Assembly: GCA_051000815.1 (NCBI GenBank) | Contig: JBPCNX010000038.1 | Coordinates: 57,006-121,005 of the forward strand | DNA from: PSRF01 sp051000815 | GTDB taxonomy: Bacteria > Acidobacteriota > Blastocatellia > Pyrinomonadales > Pyrinomonadaceae | Reading direction: 5' to 3' | DNA: 64,000 bases | Shown: piece by piece, positions 35,001 to 44,018 of the stretch | How positions within the stretch are numbered: position 1 is the first letter of the stretch | Layout of the letters: every line of letters begins with the position of its first letter | The notes under the pieces: generated by a model | Told to the model about the DNA's origin: nothing | What the model saw: only the letters and a program-made list of their open reading frames with translations | The model's database searches: none | Translations under genes and position numbers: made by a program

Positions 35001-35477
35001 GTGCTTGATCAAATATTTAGTTATCTCCGGTCTTCAGTGCCGGGCGGGCAAGTGGTTGCTGAGATCAATTCGAGCGGTGTTTGGACTCGTGGCTATGTTT
35101 ACCTCGGCGGACAGTTGCTGGCGATTCAGTATGGCTCGGCAGTAAGCACCGTCCATCAGGAGCCTGTAACCAAGAGCCAGCGAATCACCAATTCTTCCGG
35201 CACTATTGTCAGCTACGTTGATCTCGATCCCTGGGGTGGCGAGACGTGGCGCAGCAGTCCCGACATGTCGGGACTTTCCAGCCGCACCGCTACACGTCTC
35301 ACGAACGCGATGCGAATGGCGGCGACGATGCGATGATGCGTCGCCATCAATCATCCTTGTCGCGCTTCTCTCAACCGGATTCCTTAAGGCGTCGGCTACT
35401 CGTTTAACAATCCGCAATCCCTTAACCGGTACGCTCCACAAAGTGATCGGGTCAATCTTGTCCATCCGACCAGTTGA
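35001..35477 (+). pseudogene. Remnant of an RHS repeat-associated core domain, frameshifted twice
   Basis: Frame A (from about 35034) reads G-G-Q-V-V-A-E-I-N-S-S-G then R-G-Y-V-Y-L-G-G-Q-L-L-A-I-Q, V-T-K-S-Q-R-I-T-N-S-S-G and D-L-D-P-W-G-G-E-T, the classic RHS core. Near 35276 the homology moves to another frame: F-Q-P-H-R-Y-T-S-H-E-R-D-A-N-G-G-D-D-A-M. Near 35375-35390 it returns to frame A: G-Y-S-F-N-N-P-Q-S-L-N-R-Y-A, ending L-V-H-P-T-S and a stop at 35475-35477, in place of the usual V-D-P-S-G. The long N-terminal repeat region and any C-terminal toxin are absent. It is therefore a broken fragment, not a working gene. Confidence 0.85.
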
Positions 35478-35525
35478 TATATGAACCCTGGACTACTAAA
35501 CACGCGCTCCCCGAACCAGCGATTG

Positions 35526-37667
35526 CTATTTCAGACGCGCGCCGTTGGGAACCTCTTCCGTAAACGTGGCGATCACGGGCCGGCCTTCTTCGCCGATTGA
35601 AGCAGCGACCACCATGCCCTGAGATTCATAGCCGCGCAGCTTACGTGGTTTTAGATTAGCAACGACAACCACTTTTTTTCCAATCAGTGTTTCGGGGTCG
35701 TAGTATTGAGCGATGCCTGCCAATACCTGGCGTAGTTGCGATTCACCAACGTCGATGGTGAGCAGGAGCAGCTTGTCAGCCTTGGGGATCCGCGCGGCGG
35801 TCAAAATCTCGCCAACCTTCATTTCAACTTTGGCGAAGTCACCGATCTCGATGAAGGTAGTCACGCCCTCCGGCTTGCTGACGGCATCGGCTTCTGTGGC
35901 TCCCTGCATGGGCGGCGCGGGTTGAGTTTCGACGGCTGTGGGGGCGCCAGGCACTGTGTCTGCTTCGGTAGCATGCGCGCCGATGTTTTTGATTTCGTCC
36001 ATAGTCTTCCCTTTGTCGATGCGAGGAAATAACGGCTTCACTTCTCCGATCGCCTGGCCAACCGCAAGTCCGCCCCACTTCAATTCACCCGGATCCACTG
36101 CGGCGAGCGAATCTCCCGCGCCTCCGAATCCGAGTTGGCCGTAAATCCCCTGCGTGGCCTGCGGCATCACCGGATAGAGCAGGACACAGAGCCAACGCAG
36201 AGATTCGGCCGCCCGATAAAGGACAGCGTTTAAAGTCTCCTGCTGGTTTTCATCCTTTGCGAGATCCCAGGGCTTCGCGTCGCTGATCATCTTGTCGACG
36301 CGAGCGACGATTGACCACGCAATCTCCAGTGCTCTACTGAAGGCATAAGTGTCGAACAACTGGATGAACTGATCGCGCGCGTGTTCGACAAAACCGGCAA
36401 TCGTAGTCTCATCGGTATCAATGCCGCGGCGTTTTGCCGTCAACAATTTCTCTTCCGAAATCACTCCCGACGGTATCCGTCCTTTCGCGTACCGGCCGAT
36501 CATTGTCAATGTCCGGCTTGAAAGATTTCCCAGACCGCTTGCCAGATCGCTGTTCGTTCGATCAATCAATGCTTCGAAGCCAAAGCGTCCGTCCTGACCA
36601 AAGACCATTTCGCGAAGACAAAAGTAGCGGATGGCCTCAATAGAGAAGTGCTTGTGCAACACGTCAAGCTCGACAGTGTTTCCCAGTGTCTTCGACATCT
36701 TGCGACCAAGTTGATCCACCCACATTCCGTGAGCGACGATTGCTCGCGGCTGTGGCACGCCCGCCGCCAACAAGAACGCAGGCCAGTAAACTGCATGAAA
36801 GCGCAGAATGTCTTTGCCGACCAGGTGCAGCGCCGGCCAGAACTTTTCGAAACCAACGGCCCGGTTCCGCTCGTCATTTCCATAACCAATCGCGGTGATG
36901 TAGTTGGTTACAGCATCAAACCAGACATAGATCGAATGGGACGGATCGTCAGGCACCGGGATCCCCCATTTGACCGAACTCCTCACCCGGCTGACAGACA
37001 AATCCTGCAAGCCACCGCGCACGAACGCCATCACCTCATTGCGGCGCGACTCCGGGCGAATGAAATCGGGCCTGCTCTCATAAAGCTCAAGCAGCGCTTC
37101 AGCATAGTCTGACAAGCGAAAGAAGTAGCTCTCTTCACTCACGCGATCGAGCGGTGTCTCGTGAATCAAACAACGCGGAGCTTCGCCTGGGTTCTCGGAC
37201 TTGATAAATTCGTCTTCCGTTTTGTATGCCGCGCATGGTGCGCAGAACCAACCTTCATAGTGACCTTTATAAATTGCCTCTCGACCCTTAGCTGTTCGCG
37301 AGCGCGCCACGTCTCGCCAGAACTTACTCACCCCTTCCGCATGAAAGGGATACGTTGTGCGCATGAAGAAGTCGTAACCACCGTGCTCGGTATCGAGAGC
37401 GAATTGCGCTGTCATCTTCTTGTAATAGTCGACGACGTAATCGGCCTGCTCCTGCGGGCTACGTCCGGCGCGTCTGGCGGCCCGTTCAATGTTAATGCCG
37501 TGTTCGTCGGTGCCTGTGAGGAAGTAGGTTTCAAAACCGCGCTGCTCCTTATAACGGTGCACAGCATCAGCAACGATCATCGTGTAAAGATGGCCGAGGT
37601 GGGGAAGACTGTTGGCGTAGTAAATGGGAGTGGTGACGTAGAACGTGGTCAAAGAATCATTTGTCAT
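35526..37667 (-). CDS. metG: Methionine--tRNA ligase
   Basis: This 713-residue class I synthetase has the HIGH-type motif H-L-G-H in S-L-P-H-L-G-H-L-Y, a Cys pair in F-C-A-P-C and the K-M-S-K-T motif in G-R-K-M-S-K-T-L-G-N. The helical anticodon domain follows. The C-terminal 110 residues are a tRNA-binding OB domain (E-I-G-D-F-A-K-V-E-M-K-V-G, L-K-P-R-K-L-R-G-Y-E-S-Q-G-M), joined by a Pro/Ala linker. The start codon at 37665-37667 lies inside a heptamer array, and the first residues T-N-D are encoded by array units. No T-box or riboswitch was seen upstream. Confidence 0.95.
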   Translation of the reverse strand: MTNDSLTTFYVTTPIYYANSLPHLGHLYTMIVADAVHRYKEQRGFETYFLTGTDEHGINIERAARRAGRSPQEQADYVVDYYKKMTAQFALDTEHGGYDFFMRTTYPFHAEGVSKFWRDVARSRTAKGREAIYKGHYEGWFCAPCAAYKTEDEFIKSENPGEAPRCLIHETPLDRVSEESYFFRLSDYAEALLELYESRPDFIRPESRRNEVMAFVRGGLQDLSVSRVRSSVKWGIPVPDDPSHSIYVWFDAVTNYITAIGYGNDERNRAVGFEKFWPALHLVGKDILRFHAVYWPAFLLAAGVPQPRAIVAHGMWVDQLGRKMSKTLGNTVELDVLHKHFSIEAIRYFCLREMVFGQDGRFGFEALIDRTNSDLASGLGNLSSRTLTMIGRYAKGRIPSGVISEEKLLTAKRRGIDTDETTIAGFVEHARDQFIQLFDTYAFSRALEIAWSIVARVDKMISDAKPWDLAKDENQQETLNAVLYRAAESLRWLCVLLYPVMPQATQGIYGQLGFGGAGDSLAAVDPGELKWGGLAVGQAIGEVKPLFPRIDKGKTMDEIKNIGAHATEADTVPGAPTAVETQPAPPMQGATEADAVSKPEGVTTFIEIGDFAKVEMKVGEILTAARIPKADKLLLLTIDVGESQLRQVLAGIAQYYDPETLIGKKVVVVANLKPRKLRGYESQGMVVAASIGEEGRPVIATFTEEVPNGARLK

Positions 37668-37699
37668 TTTTCATTTATTATTTTTCATTAGTCATTATT
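37658..37699 (-). repeat. Heptamer tandem array (minus-strand NNNANTR family), 6 units
   Basis: On the minus strand the units are AATAATG, ACTAATG, AAAAATA, ATAAATG, AAAAATG, ACAAATG. The fifth contains the metG start codon. The same family recurs at 37802-37822, so it brackets the metG-folE spacer. Confidence 0.85.
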
Positions 37700-37715
37700 A
37701 CTGGCAGGTCGGAGG

Positions 37716-37773
37716 CTTTCGGTCTCGCACCTTTCAGTCAACCACTTTCGGTCTTCCACCTTTCAGCCACCGT
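37716..37773. repeat. Tandem 29-bp direct repeat
   Basis: Two adjacent units (37716-37744 and 37745-37773) begin with CTTTCGGTCT and share CACCTTTCAG. Each unit is itself an imperfect doublet of a 14-15-bp sequence starting CTTTC. It sits between the two heptamer arrays in the metG-folE spacer. Confidence 0.7.
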
Positions 37774-37801
37774 CGATCAAACACAAGACCAATTAGGATC
37801 C

Positions 37802-37822
37802 AAATGACAAATGAAAAATAGC
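37802..37822 (+). repeat. Heptamer tandem array, 3 units
   Basis: Units AAATGAC, AAATGAA, AAATAGC. The last base overlaps the stop codon of folE (37822-37824). Confidence 0.7.
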
Positions 37823-38439
37823 TATTCCCTGCCGGTAATAAGGGCCATCGCTTCGGCTCGAGTGCGCGGGTCGTTGCGGAAACCGCCCAGCACCGCCGAC
37901 GTAATCGTCTTCGCGCCCGACTTTCGCACGCCCCTTAGCGTCATGCAGGTATGTTCAGCTTCAATTACCACCATCACCCCAACCGGTTTCAAACCCTCGT
38001 AAAGCGTATTCGCGATGTCGGTGGTCAACCGCTCCTGAAGTTGCAGGCGACGCGAGAATGTTTCAGCCAACCGGGCCAACTTGGAAATGCCGAGAATGCG
38101 GCCGTCCTTCGGGATGTATGCGATATGACATTTGCCGACGAACGGCGCGAGATGATGTTCACAAAGTGAAGCAATGCTGATGTTTTTCACGATCACCATC
38201 TCATCGTGCTTGTCGCCGGGCAGCGGTACCACGTGAGCACGGGGATTTTCGTGCATGCCTGCGGTCAACTCGACAAACATCTCGGCAACGCGGCGCGGCG
38301 TCTCCTGCAAACCGGCGCGGTCCGGATCCTCGCCCAGACCCTCGAGAATCAGACGAACACCGCGCGCGATTTTCTCAACGTCCACGGCAGAGCGTTGTTC
38401 GATCAATGCATCCTGCTGGTCTGAAAACTTTGTCGCCAT
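37822..38439 (-). CDS. folE: GTP cyclohydrolase I
   Basis: About 205 residues from ATG 38439. A longer frame to 38469 would run into larC and is not needed. It turns GTP into dihydroneopterin triphosphate, the first step of folate (and queuosine-type) synthesis. The zinc ligands are seen in S-L-C-E-H-H and H-T-C-M-T-L-R-G-V. Other family segments are P-R-R-V-A-E-M-F, F-V-G-K-C-H-I-A-Y-I-P and G-I-S-K-L-A-R. The larC stop lies 10 bases upstream, so the two genes are likely co-transcribed. Confidence 0.95.
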   Translation of the reverse strand: MATKFSDQQDALIEQRSAVDVEKIARGVRLILEGLGEDPDRAGLQETPRRVAEMFVELTAGMHENPRAHVVPLPGDKHDEMVIVKNISIASLCEHHLAPFVGKCHIAYIPKDGRILGISKLARLAETFSRRLQLQERLTTDIANTLYEGLKPVGVMVVIEAEHTCMTLRGVRKSGAKTITSAVLGGFRNDPRTRAEAMALITGRE

Positions 38440-38449
38440 TCCGCGAAAC

Positions 38450-39622
38450 TCACGCCTCCCTATTAGCAAAAGCCTGTAGCGCGGCGGTCACCACAGTCCG
38501 CAAAGGTACATTCGCCGTCACCGCAGCGGCGCGACACTGTTCATACTCCGGCATTTCGTTAACTACGTGCCCATTCATGCGGGCTACTTTAACATCAATC
38601 GGGCCGTACTGCGTTTCCACCCTCACAACCTGACGCTCCAGCGCGCTTCGCTCCACTTCATAACTTCGAATTCCCAGCGTTGTGGTTTCCGCGAAGAGCA
38701 TGCGCGCGATAGTTTCTTTTTGCAGCGCGCTACAAAGCACGGAAAGGAGTACGCCGGGACGATTCTTCTTCATTTGAATCGGCGTAAAGTAGCAGTCCAG
38801 GGCGCCGAGTTCAAAAGCCCGCTCCATCACATGGCCAAAAATCTGCGGCGACATATCGTCAACGTTCGTTTCCATCATCCAGAGTCGTTGCTCACTCGCT
38901 TGAGTCTCCAGCTCGCCGATCAAAACTCGCAGTGCGTTCGGAAATTTTTCATAACTACGCGACCCTGCCCCATAACCAGTTCGTTCCAAACGCATAGCCG
39001 GGAGCGGGCCATATTCACTGCAAACTGTCGTGATGACCGCCGCACCTGTCGGCGTTACCAGTTCGCCTTTGATGTCTGAGGCATAGACCGGCTTGTCTTG
39101 TAACAACTCAGCAACCGCAGGCGGCGGGACTGGGAAACGGCCGTGCGCCATTTCAACCATCCCGGAGCCAACATGCAGCGGCGAACAGGCAAAGTGATCG
39201 ATGCCCAGCAGGTCAAAACAAATCGCTGCTCCGACCACGTCGATTATTGCGTCCAGCGCCCCGACCTCGTGAAAGTGGATTTGCTCTACAGGCAAATTGT
39301 GAACGCGGGCCTCAACTTCGGCGAGACGAGAAAAGATTTTTGCGGCGCGGTCCTTTATCTGGTCATTCAGGCCGGAGTCATAAATGATCTTCAGGATGTC
39401 ACTAAGATGACGATGAACATGCTCAGGGTCAGTCTGGACTCGCGCAAACGAACAGCTGATGCCGGACCGATCGACAGTCTCAAACTCAATCGAGTAGCCC
39501 TTAACGCCGAGTAACGCCAGCTGTCCAGTCAGAGCGTCCGGCTCGACTCCGGCAGCGATCATCGCACCCAGAATCATGTCCCCACTGGCGCCCGCGAAAC
39601 AGTCGAAGTAGAGAGTCCTCAT
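38450..39622 (-). CDS. larC: Nickel pincer cofactor biosynthesis protein LarC
   Basis: The 390-residue single frame covers the whole protein. The start has the family N-end D-C-F-A-G-A-S-G-D-M-I-L-G-A and the body has Q-I-H-F-H-E-V-G-A-L-D-A-I-I-D-V-V-G, with E-T-N-V-D-D-M-S-P and T-P-I-Q-M-K-K-N-R-P-G towards the C-end. LarC inserts nickel into the pincer nucleotide used by lactate racemase-type enzymes. In Lactobacillus the protein needs a ribosomal frameshift; here LarC1 and LarC2 parts are already in one frame. No larB, larE or larA is in the window. A GTGAATC heptamer array starts 5 bases before the start codon. Confidence 0.9.
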   Translation of the reverse strand: MRTLYFDCFAGASGDMILGAMIAAGVEPDALTGQLALLGVKGYSIEFETVDRSGISCSFARVQTDPEHVHRHLSDILKIIYDSGLNDQIKDRAAKIFSRLAEVEARVHNLPVEQIHFHEVGALDAIIDVVGAAICFDLLGIDHFACSPLHVGSGMVEMAHGRFPVPPPAVAELLQDKPVYASDIKGELVTPTGAAVITTVCSEYGPLPAMRLERTGYGAGSRSYEKFPNALRVLIGELETQASEQRLWMMETNVDDMSPQIFGHVMERAFELGALDCYFTPIQMKKNRPGVLLSVLCSALQKETIARMLFAETTTLGIRSYEVERSALERQVVRVETQYGPIDVKVARMNGHVVNEMPEYEQCRAAAVTANVPLRTVVTAALQAFANREA

Positions 39623-39626
39623 TTTC

Positions 39627-39647
39627 GTGAATCGTGAATCGTGAATT
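39627..39647 (+). repeat. Heptamer tandem array (GTGAATY), 3 units
   Basis: GTGAATC, GTGAATC, GTGAATT, just upstream of the larC start on the minus strand. Confidence 0.75.
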
Positions 39648-39665
39648 GTTAAAACGCCTGAATTT

Positions 39666-39693
39666 GATCCGCGTTCTCCGCGTTAATCCGCGG
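39666..39693. repeat. Half-copy of the GATCCGCG...CCGCGG foldback family
   Basis: The right arm only of the family seen at 40528, 46780 and 53119: GATCCGCG, CTCCGCG, AATCCGCGG. It provides the stop and the last codons (A-A-D) of the sirtuin gene. Confidence 0.65.
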
Positions 39694-40450
39694 CCGATTT
39701 GTCGGCGCAGCGCCTGGTGAGCAAAGGCAAAACTTCACCGGCCTTGCCCATTAACATTTCGCGACAGAGATCCGACAGCGGCGTACGTTCGGGATTTACT
39801 TCAACCACATATCCGCCTGCGGCGTTCGCGATTTCCGGCAAGCCGGCCGCAGGGTAGACGAGAGATGACGTGCCTATTACGAAACACAACTCGCAGTTCG
39901 TCGCCGCGGTTGCAGCCCTTTCAAACTCTTGCGCAGGCAACATCTCACCAAACAACACGACGTCTGGTCTCAGTGCGTCTCCGCAATCAGGGCAGGCTTC
40001 AGGTCGTCTTCCGTCACGAGAGATTTCGTAAGCTGAGTTACAAGTGATGCAGCGTGCCCGCCAAATGTTTCCGTGCAACTCAATCACATCTTCTGAGCCC
40101 GCTAGCTGATGCAGGCCGTCGACATTCTGAGTCACGAGTGTAAATTCCGAAAAGCGTTGTTCCCAGCCGACGAGTTCGAAGTGTGCCGCATTCGGCCGGA
40201 GTGTGCTCAGCAATTCACGTCGATAATCAAACCATTCCCAGACAGCGGATAAATCGCGGTCAATCATCTTCGCCGATGAGATCGCGTCGAACGGCATTCC
40301 TTTCCAGACAGCAGTAGTGCCCCCGCCGCGGAAGGTGGGTACGCCCGATTCAGCGGAAATCCCCGCACCAGTCAACACCAGTACACGCTCGGCGCTGCGA
40401 AATCGTTGTCGCAGTTGAGCGGAAATAGTGGGTTCAGTTAGGGCTTGCAT
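39683..40450 (-). CDS. cobB: Sir2-family NAD-dependent deacylase (class III-like)
   Basis: From ATG 40450 the protein has 255 residues. NAD-site motifs are G-A-G-I-S-A-E-S-G-V-P-T-F-R, T-Q-N-V-D-G-L-H and I-G-T-S-S-L-V-Y-P-A-A. The zinc site has C-I-T-C and C-P-D-C. The catalytic His is in E-L-H-G-N. The acyl-pocket loop reads W-F-D-Y-R-R. Compared with SIRT5 and CobB (Y-x-x-R) the Arg is kept but the Tyr is Phe, so the preference for succinyl or acetyl lysine is open. The last codons and stop are formed by a foldback repeat arm. Confidence 0.9.
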   Translation of the reverse strand: MQALTEPTISAQLRQRFRSAERVLVLTGAGISAESGVPTFRGGGTTAVWKGMPFDAISSAKMIDRDLSAVWEWFDYRRELLSTLRPNAAHFELVGWEQRFSEFTLVTQNVDGLHQLAGSEDVIELHGNIWRARCITCNSAYEISRDGRRPEACPDCGDALRPDVVLFGEMLPAQEFERAATAATNCELCFVIGTSSLVYPAAGLPEIANAAGGYVVEVNPERTPLSDLCREMLMGKAGEVLPLLTRRCADKSAAD

Positions 40451-40527
40451 TGGAATTTGGATGGTAGCAGAGCGAAGGCGAAATGCGCCAAGGGTGACTG
40501 TGGAAATGAGGGCTGACCGCTTTTTCG

Positions 40528-40695
40528 CCACAGATTTTCACGGATAGACACGGATTCCAGAAACCACAAAGAGAGCCGCGGATTTTCGCGGTACGCGGAT
40601 TAAGATGCAAGACACTTTATGATCCGTGTTGGCGTCCCGTATTTGCGCTGCGCTTTATTTTGTTTTTGATCCGCGTCTTCCCCGTGAATCCGCGG
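40528..40695. repeat. Foldback element, CCGCGGATT family, composite
   Basis: Inner arms AGCCGCGGATTTTCGCGG (from 40575) and ATCCGCGTCTTCC with TGAATCCGCGGC (40669-40695) pair across about 70 bases. An outer pair CACAGATTTTCACGGAT / GATCCGTGTTGG surrounds part of it. It fills most of the divergent spacer between the sirtuin gene and argS. Confidence 0.75.
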
Positions 40696-40756
40696 CTATT
40701 CTATAGTTGCTTGGATTGGTATTTTGGGTGCAAACATACGACTCGGCTACACAACT

Positions 40757-40791
40757 AATCGGCAATGGGCAATAGCCAATCGGCAATCCCG
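40757..40791 (+). repeat. Heptamer tandem array (AATNGGC family), 5 units
   Basis: AATCGGC, AATGGGC, AATAGCC, AATCGGC, AATCCCG. It ends 63 bases before the argS start. Confidence 0.8.
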
Positions 40792-40854
40792 CACCGCTGC
40801 GCTATACTCTCCGCTTTTCCGATACTGTTAACTGGCCAACCCTAATAACGCATC

Positions 40855-42921
40855 GTGACTCTGACAACTCTCCAGAACAAACTAAAACGCCGCGTTGCAG
40901 CAGCCGCCCTTGAACTCTTCGGTATAGAGCTGGAACAGGTCGCCGCCGAGACTCCACCAAAACCTGAACTGGGCGATCTCGCCTTCCCGGTGGCCTTCGA
41001 ACTCGCGAAGCGGATCAAGCTGGGCACAGGTGTGAAACTAGCGCCCCGCACGATCGCCGAACGGATCAAGGAGAAGCTTGAAGCAGACGATGAAGTTGCC
41101 CGCGTCGAGGTTGCGGGCGCGGGTTACCTCAACGTCTTCTTTGATCGAGCCCGACTGCTGGCGACTTTTTCTGCGGCAGCTCTTTCTGAAGCTGCGCCCC
41201 TGCCCGCGGGATCCTCGGAAATACGACCAAAACAAATGGTCGAACATACGAGCATCAATCCAAATAAGGCCGCCCACATCGGTCATGTGCGCAACGCTGT
41301 TCTGGGCGACACCTTCGTCCGGATTTTGAAGGCCGCAATTGAACGAGTCGAAGTGCAAAACTATATTGATAACACAGGTGTGCAGGTGGCCGATGTCGTA
41401 GTTGGTTTCATGCACATCGAGAAGAAGACGCTTGAAGAGATCAAGGCTCTCGATGCTTCCCTTCCCGAAGAACGCTCTTTCGATTATTACTGCTGGGATC
41501 TCTACACGAAGGTGGGACTCTTTTATCGCGACGACAATCCCGAAGGGGAGCCAAACCCGGAGCGGTTAAAGCTCCGAACCGAGATTCTTCATGCTCTTGA
41601 AGAGGGCAACAATTCGATTGCTGAACTTGCCGACTATGTCGCGACCCGAAATGTCGAATGCATTCTCGACACAATGGAACGACTCGGCATCCGTTACGAC
41701 CTCCTGGCGCGTGAATCTGAAATTCTGCACTTGCATTTCTGGAACCGCGCCTTTGAGTTGATGAAAAGCGCCGGCGTGATTCGGTTAGAGAATGAGGGAA
41801 GGAATAAAGGCTGTTGGGTAATGCCCTTTGAATCCCACACCGGAACGGAAGAGCACGAAGCGGACAAGATCATTGTTCGTTCAAACGGCACCGTAACCTA
41901 CACCGGAAAGGACATCGCTTACCAACTCTGGAAACTCGGGCATCTCGGTCTGGATTTTAACTACAAACCTTTTCGCAGCTATCCCGACAACTACGTCACC
42001 TGGGTCACAACGACTGAGCCCAATGCCGAGGTTCTTCCCGAAGTTCCGCGACCCAACTTCGGCGGCGGCGTGACAGTCTACAACGTGATTGATTCCCGCC
42101 AATCTTATCCTCAGGAGATTGTTTCACGCGGTGTGGCGGCCCTGATTCCAGAATTAGGCAAAGAGGCGAGTGTGCATCTGAGTTATGAAATGGTGGCTCT
42201 CTCCCCGGCGGCCTGCACCGAACTGGGTATTCAACTAAGCGCCGAAGACAGCTCTAAGCCTTACATCGAGATGAGCGGCAGAAAAGGTTTGGGCGTAAAG
42301 GCTGACGATTTGATCGACCGGCTCGAGGCTGACGCCCTTCGCGAAGTCGGCGTTCGACATGCGGACCTCAGTTCGGAAGAGTTGCAGGCGACGGCTCACG
42401 AGATTGCCGTAGGCGCGCTCCGATATTTTCTGTTGAAGTTCACGCGAAACTCGGTAATCGCTTTCGATTTCAAGGAAGCGTTGTCGTTCGAAGGTGAAAC
42501 CGGGCCTTACTGTCAGTACGCGGCGGTCCGAGCCAATTCGATCTTCCGCAAGCTCGATGAAACTGCGCACATTCAATCTAAGGCGTTACTCAGACAATCA
42601 ACTACAGAGCCCGAAGTGAGGGAACGTGCGACCAGGGTGCTCGACGATGAGGCAGGAACTGAAGTCTGGTCACTGATCATGCTGGCGCAGCGACTTGATG
42701 AAGTTATCGCTCAGTGCCGGTCGTCTCAAGAGCCTGCGAACTTGGCGAAGTACACTTTTACACTGGCGAAGAGTTTTAACCTTTTCTATCACCGGCATCG
42801 AATTATTGCGGAAGCGGACGAAATGAAAAAAGCCGTCCTGATATCCGCGGCAGACATAGCACGCCGGCAGTTAACTGCCGCGTTGGCGATTCTGGGAATC
42901 AAGGTTCCGGAGAGAATGTAG
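40855..42921 (+). CDS. argS: Arginine--tRNA ligase
   Basis: At 688 residues, with GTG start 40855. The N-terminal Add-1 domain recognises the tRNA D-loop. The HIGH-type motif is H-I-G-H in A-A-H-I-G-H-V-R-N. The degenerate KMSKS loop reads M-S-G-R-K-G-L, as in many ArgRS. The DALR anticodon domain is at the C-end (F-N-L-F-Y-H-R-H-R-I). The insert between residues 200 and 260 makes it longer than the 577-residue E. coli enzyme but normal for this phylum-type ArgRS. Heptamer arrays lie on both sides of the gene. Confidence 0.95.
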   Translation: MTLTTLQNKLKRRVAAAALELFGIELEQVAAETPPKPELGDLAFPVAFELAKRIKLGTGVKLAPRTIAERIKEKLEADDEVARVEVAGAGYLNVFFDRARLLATFSAAALSEAAPLPAGSSEIRPKQMVEHTSINPNKAAHIGHVRNAVLGDTFVRILKAAIERVEVQNYIDNTGVQVADVVVGFMHIEKKTLEEIKALDASLPEERSFDYYCWDLYTKVGLFYRDDNPEGEPNPERLKLRTEILHALEEGNNSIAELADYVATRNVECILDTMERLGIRYDLLARESEILHLHFWNRAFELMKSAGVIRLENEGRNKGCWVMPFESHTGTEEHEADKIIVRSNGTVTYTGKDIAYQLWKLGHLGLDFNYKPFRSYPDNYVTWVTTTEPNAEVLPEVPRPNFGGGVTVYNVIDSRQSYPQEIVSRGVAALIPELGKEASVHLSYEMVALSPAACTELGIQLSAEDSSKPYIEMSGRKGLGVKADDLIDRLEADALREVGVRHADLSSEELQATAHEIAVGALRYFLLKFTRNSVIAFDFKEALSFEGETGPYCQYAAVRANSIFRKLDETAHIQSKALLRQSTTEPEVRERATRVLDDEAGTEVWSLIMLAQRLDEVIAQCRSSQEPANLAKYTFTLAKSFNLFYHRHRIIAEADEMKKAVLISAADIARRQLTAALAILGIKVPERM

Positions 42922-42926
42922 CGTTC

Positions 42927-42968
42927 TTGGTCTTTGGTCTTTGGTCTTTGACCTTTGTACTTTTAGTC
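42927..42968 (+). repeat. Heptamer tandem array (TTGGTCT family), 6 units
   Basis: TTGGTCT three times, then TTGACCT, TTGTACT and TTTAGTC. It starts 5 bases after the argS stop and fills the spacer to aroF. Confidence 0.9.
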
Positions 42969-42996
42969 ACAGTCTGGTTCAGGTTAAAGTAGCGTC

Positions 42997-44016
42997 ATGC
43001 TCATAGTAATGAAAAGCAGTGCGACTGAAGCCCAGACTGCGGCAGTCGTGCGCGCAGTTGAGGAACTTGGTTTCAAACCTCACGCGATGCCGGGCGCCTT
43101 GCGCACCGCGATCGGCATCACGGGAAATCAGTCTCCAATCGATCCTTCTCGTTTCGAAACGCTTCCCGGCGTCGCTGAACTAATTCGCGTCAGCAAACCC
43201 TACAAGCTCGTAACGCTCGACTTTCGTTCCCAGAAGACTGTTGTTCGTGTCGGCGACGCCACGATTGGCGGCGACGAATTGGCGATAATCGCCGGGCCGT
43301 GCGCGATCGAAAGTCGCTCACAGGCTTTAGCCATCGCAGAGACGGTGCGCAAGAGCGGAGCACGGTTCTTCCGTGGCGGCGCGTTCAAGCCGCGGACCTC
43401 GCCGTATGCCTTCCAGGGATTGGGTGAAGAAGGACTAAGAATCCTGGCAGAGATTCGCGAGACTTACGGGCTGAAGATTGTCACCGAAGCGCTCGATGAG
43501 ACGGGAGTGGATCTGGTGGAACGCTATGGCGACATCATCCAGATCGGTGCCCGGAGCATGCAGAACTTTACGCTGCTGCGGCGCGCGGGTAAGTCGAGTT
43601 TGCCGGTTCTTCTTAAGCGGGGACTTGCGGCAACGCTGGATGAGTGGTTGCTCGCCGCTGAATATCTCATGTCTGAAGGAAACTATCAGGTGATCTTGTG
43701 CGAGCGCGGCATTCGCACATTTGCTCAGCACGCGCGCAATACTCTCGACCTCGCGGCGATACCCGCAGTGCGGCGCGTTTCACATTTGCCGGTCATCGTT
43801 GACCCCTCACATGGGACGGGAAAGAACTACATGGTCACGCCCCTCGCGCGAGCGGGGGTTGCGGTGGGCGCTGACGGTCTAATCGTCGAGGTTCATGACC
43901 AGCCGGCCCAGGCTCTTTCTGATGGCGCACAAGCTCTGAACCTCGATCAGTACGAGAGTCTGGTGAGTGAGGTCCGATCGATTCATGATGCGCTTGCTCC
44001 GGCCGTGGTAACTTGA
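42997..44016 (+). CDS. aroF: 3-deoxy-7-phosphoheptulonate synthase (DAHP synthase)
   Basis: This 339-residue type I-beta DAHP synthase has an N-terminal ferredoxin-like domain (1-75, M-K-S-S-A-T-E-A-Q) that usually mediates feedback control. The TIM barrel has A-G-P-C-A-I-E-S, R-G-G-A-F-K-P-R-T-S-P-Y-A-F-Q-G, L-L-K-R-G-L and the end motif V-D-P-S-H-G-T-G. It makes the first intermediate of the shikimate pathway from PEP and erythrose-4-phosphate. Its stop is 2 bases from the end of the convergent receiver gene. Confidence 0.95.
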   Translation: MLIVMKSSATEAQTAAVVRAVEELGFKPHAMPGALRTAIGITGNQSPIDPSRFETLPGVAELIRVSKPYKLVTLDFRSQKTVVRVGDATIGGDELAIIAGPCAIESRSQALAIAETVRKSGARFFRGGAFKPRTSPYAFQGLGEEGLRILAEIRETYGLKIVTEALDETGVDLVERYGDIIQIGARSMQNFTLLRRAGKSSLPVLLKRGLAATLDEWLLAAEYLMSEGNYQVILCERGIRTFAQHARNTLDLAAIPAVRRVSHLPVIVDPSHGTGKNYMVTPLARAGVAVGADGLIVEVHDQPAQALSDGAQALNLDQYESLVSEVRSIHDALAPAVVT

Positions 44017-44018
44017 GT

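Noticed and set aside
38450..39622. LarC split by programmed frameshifting, as in Lactobacillus
   Set aside because: The whole protein is in one open frame here, so no frameshift is needed.
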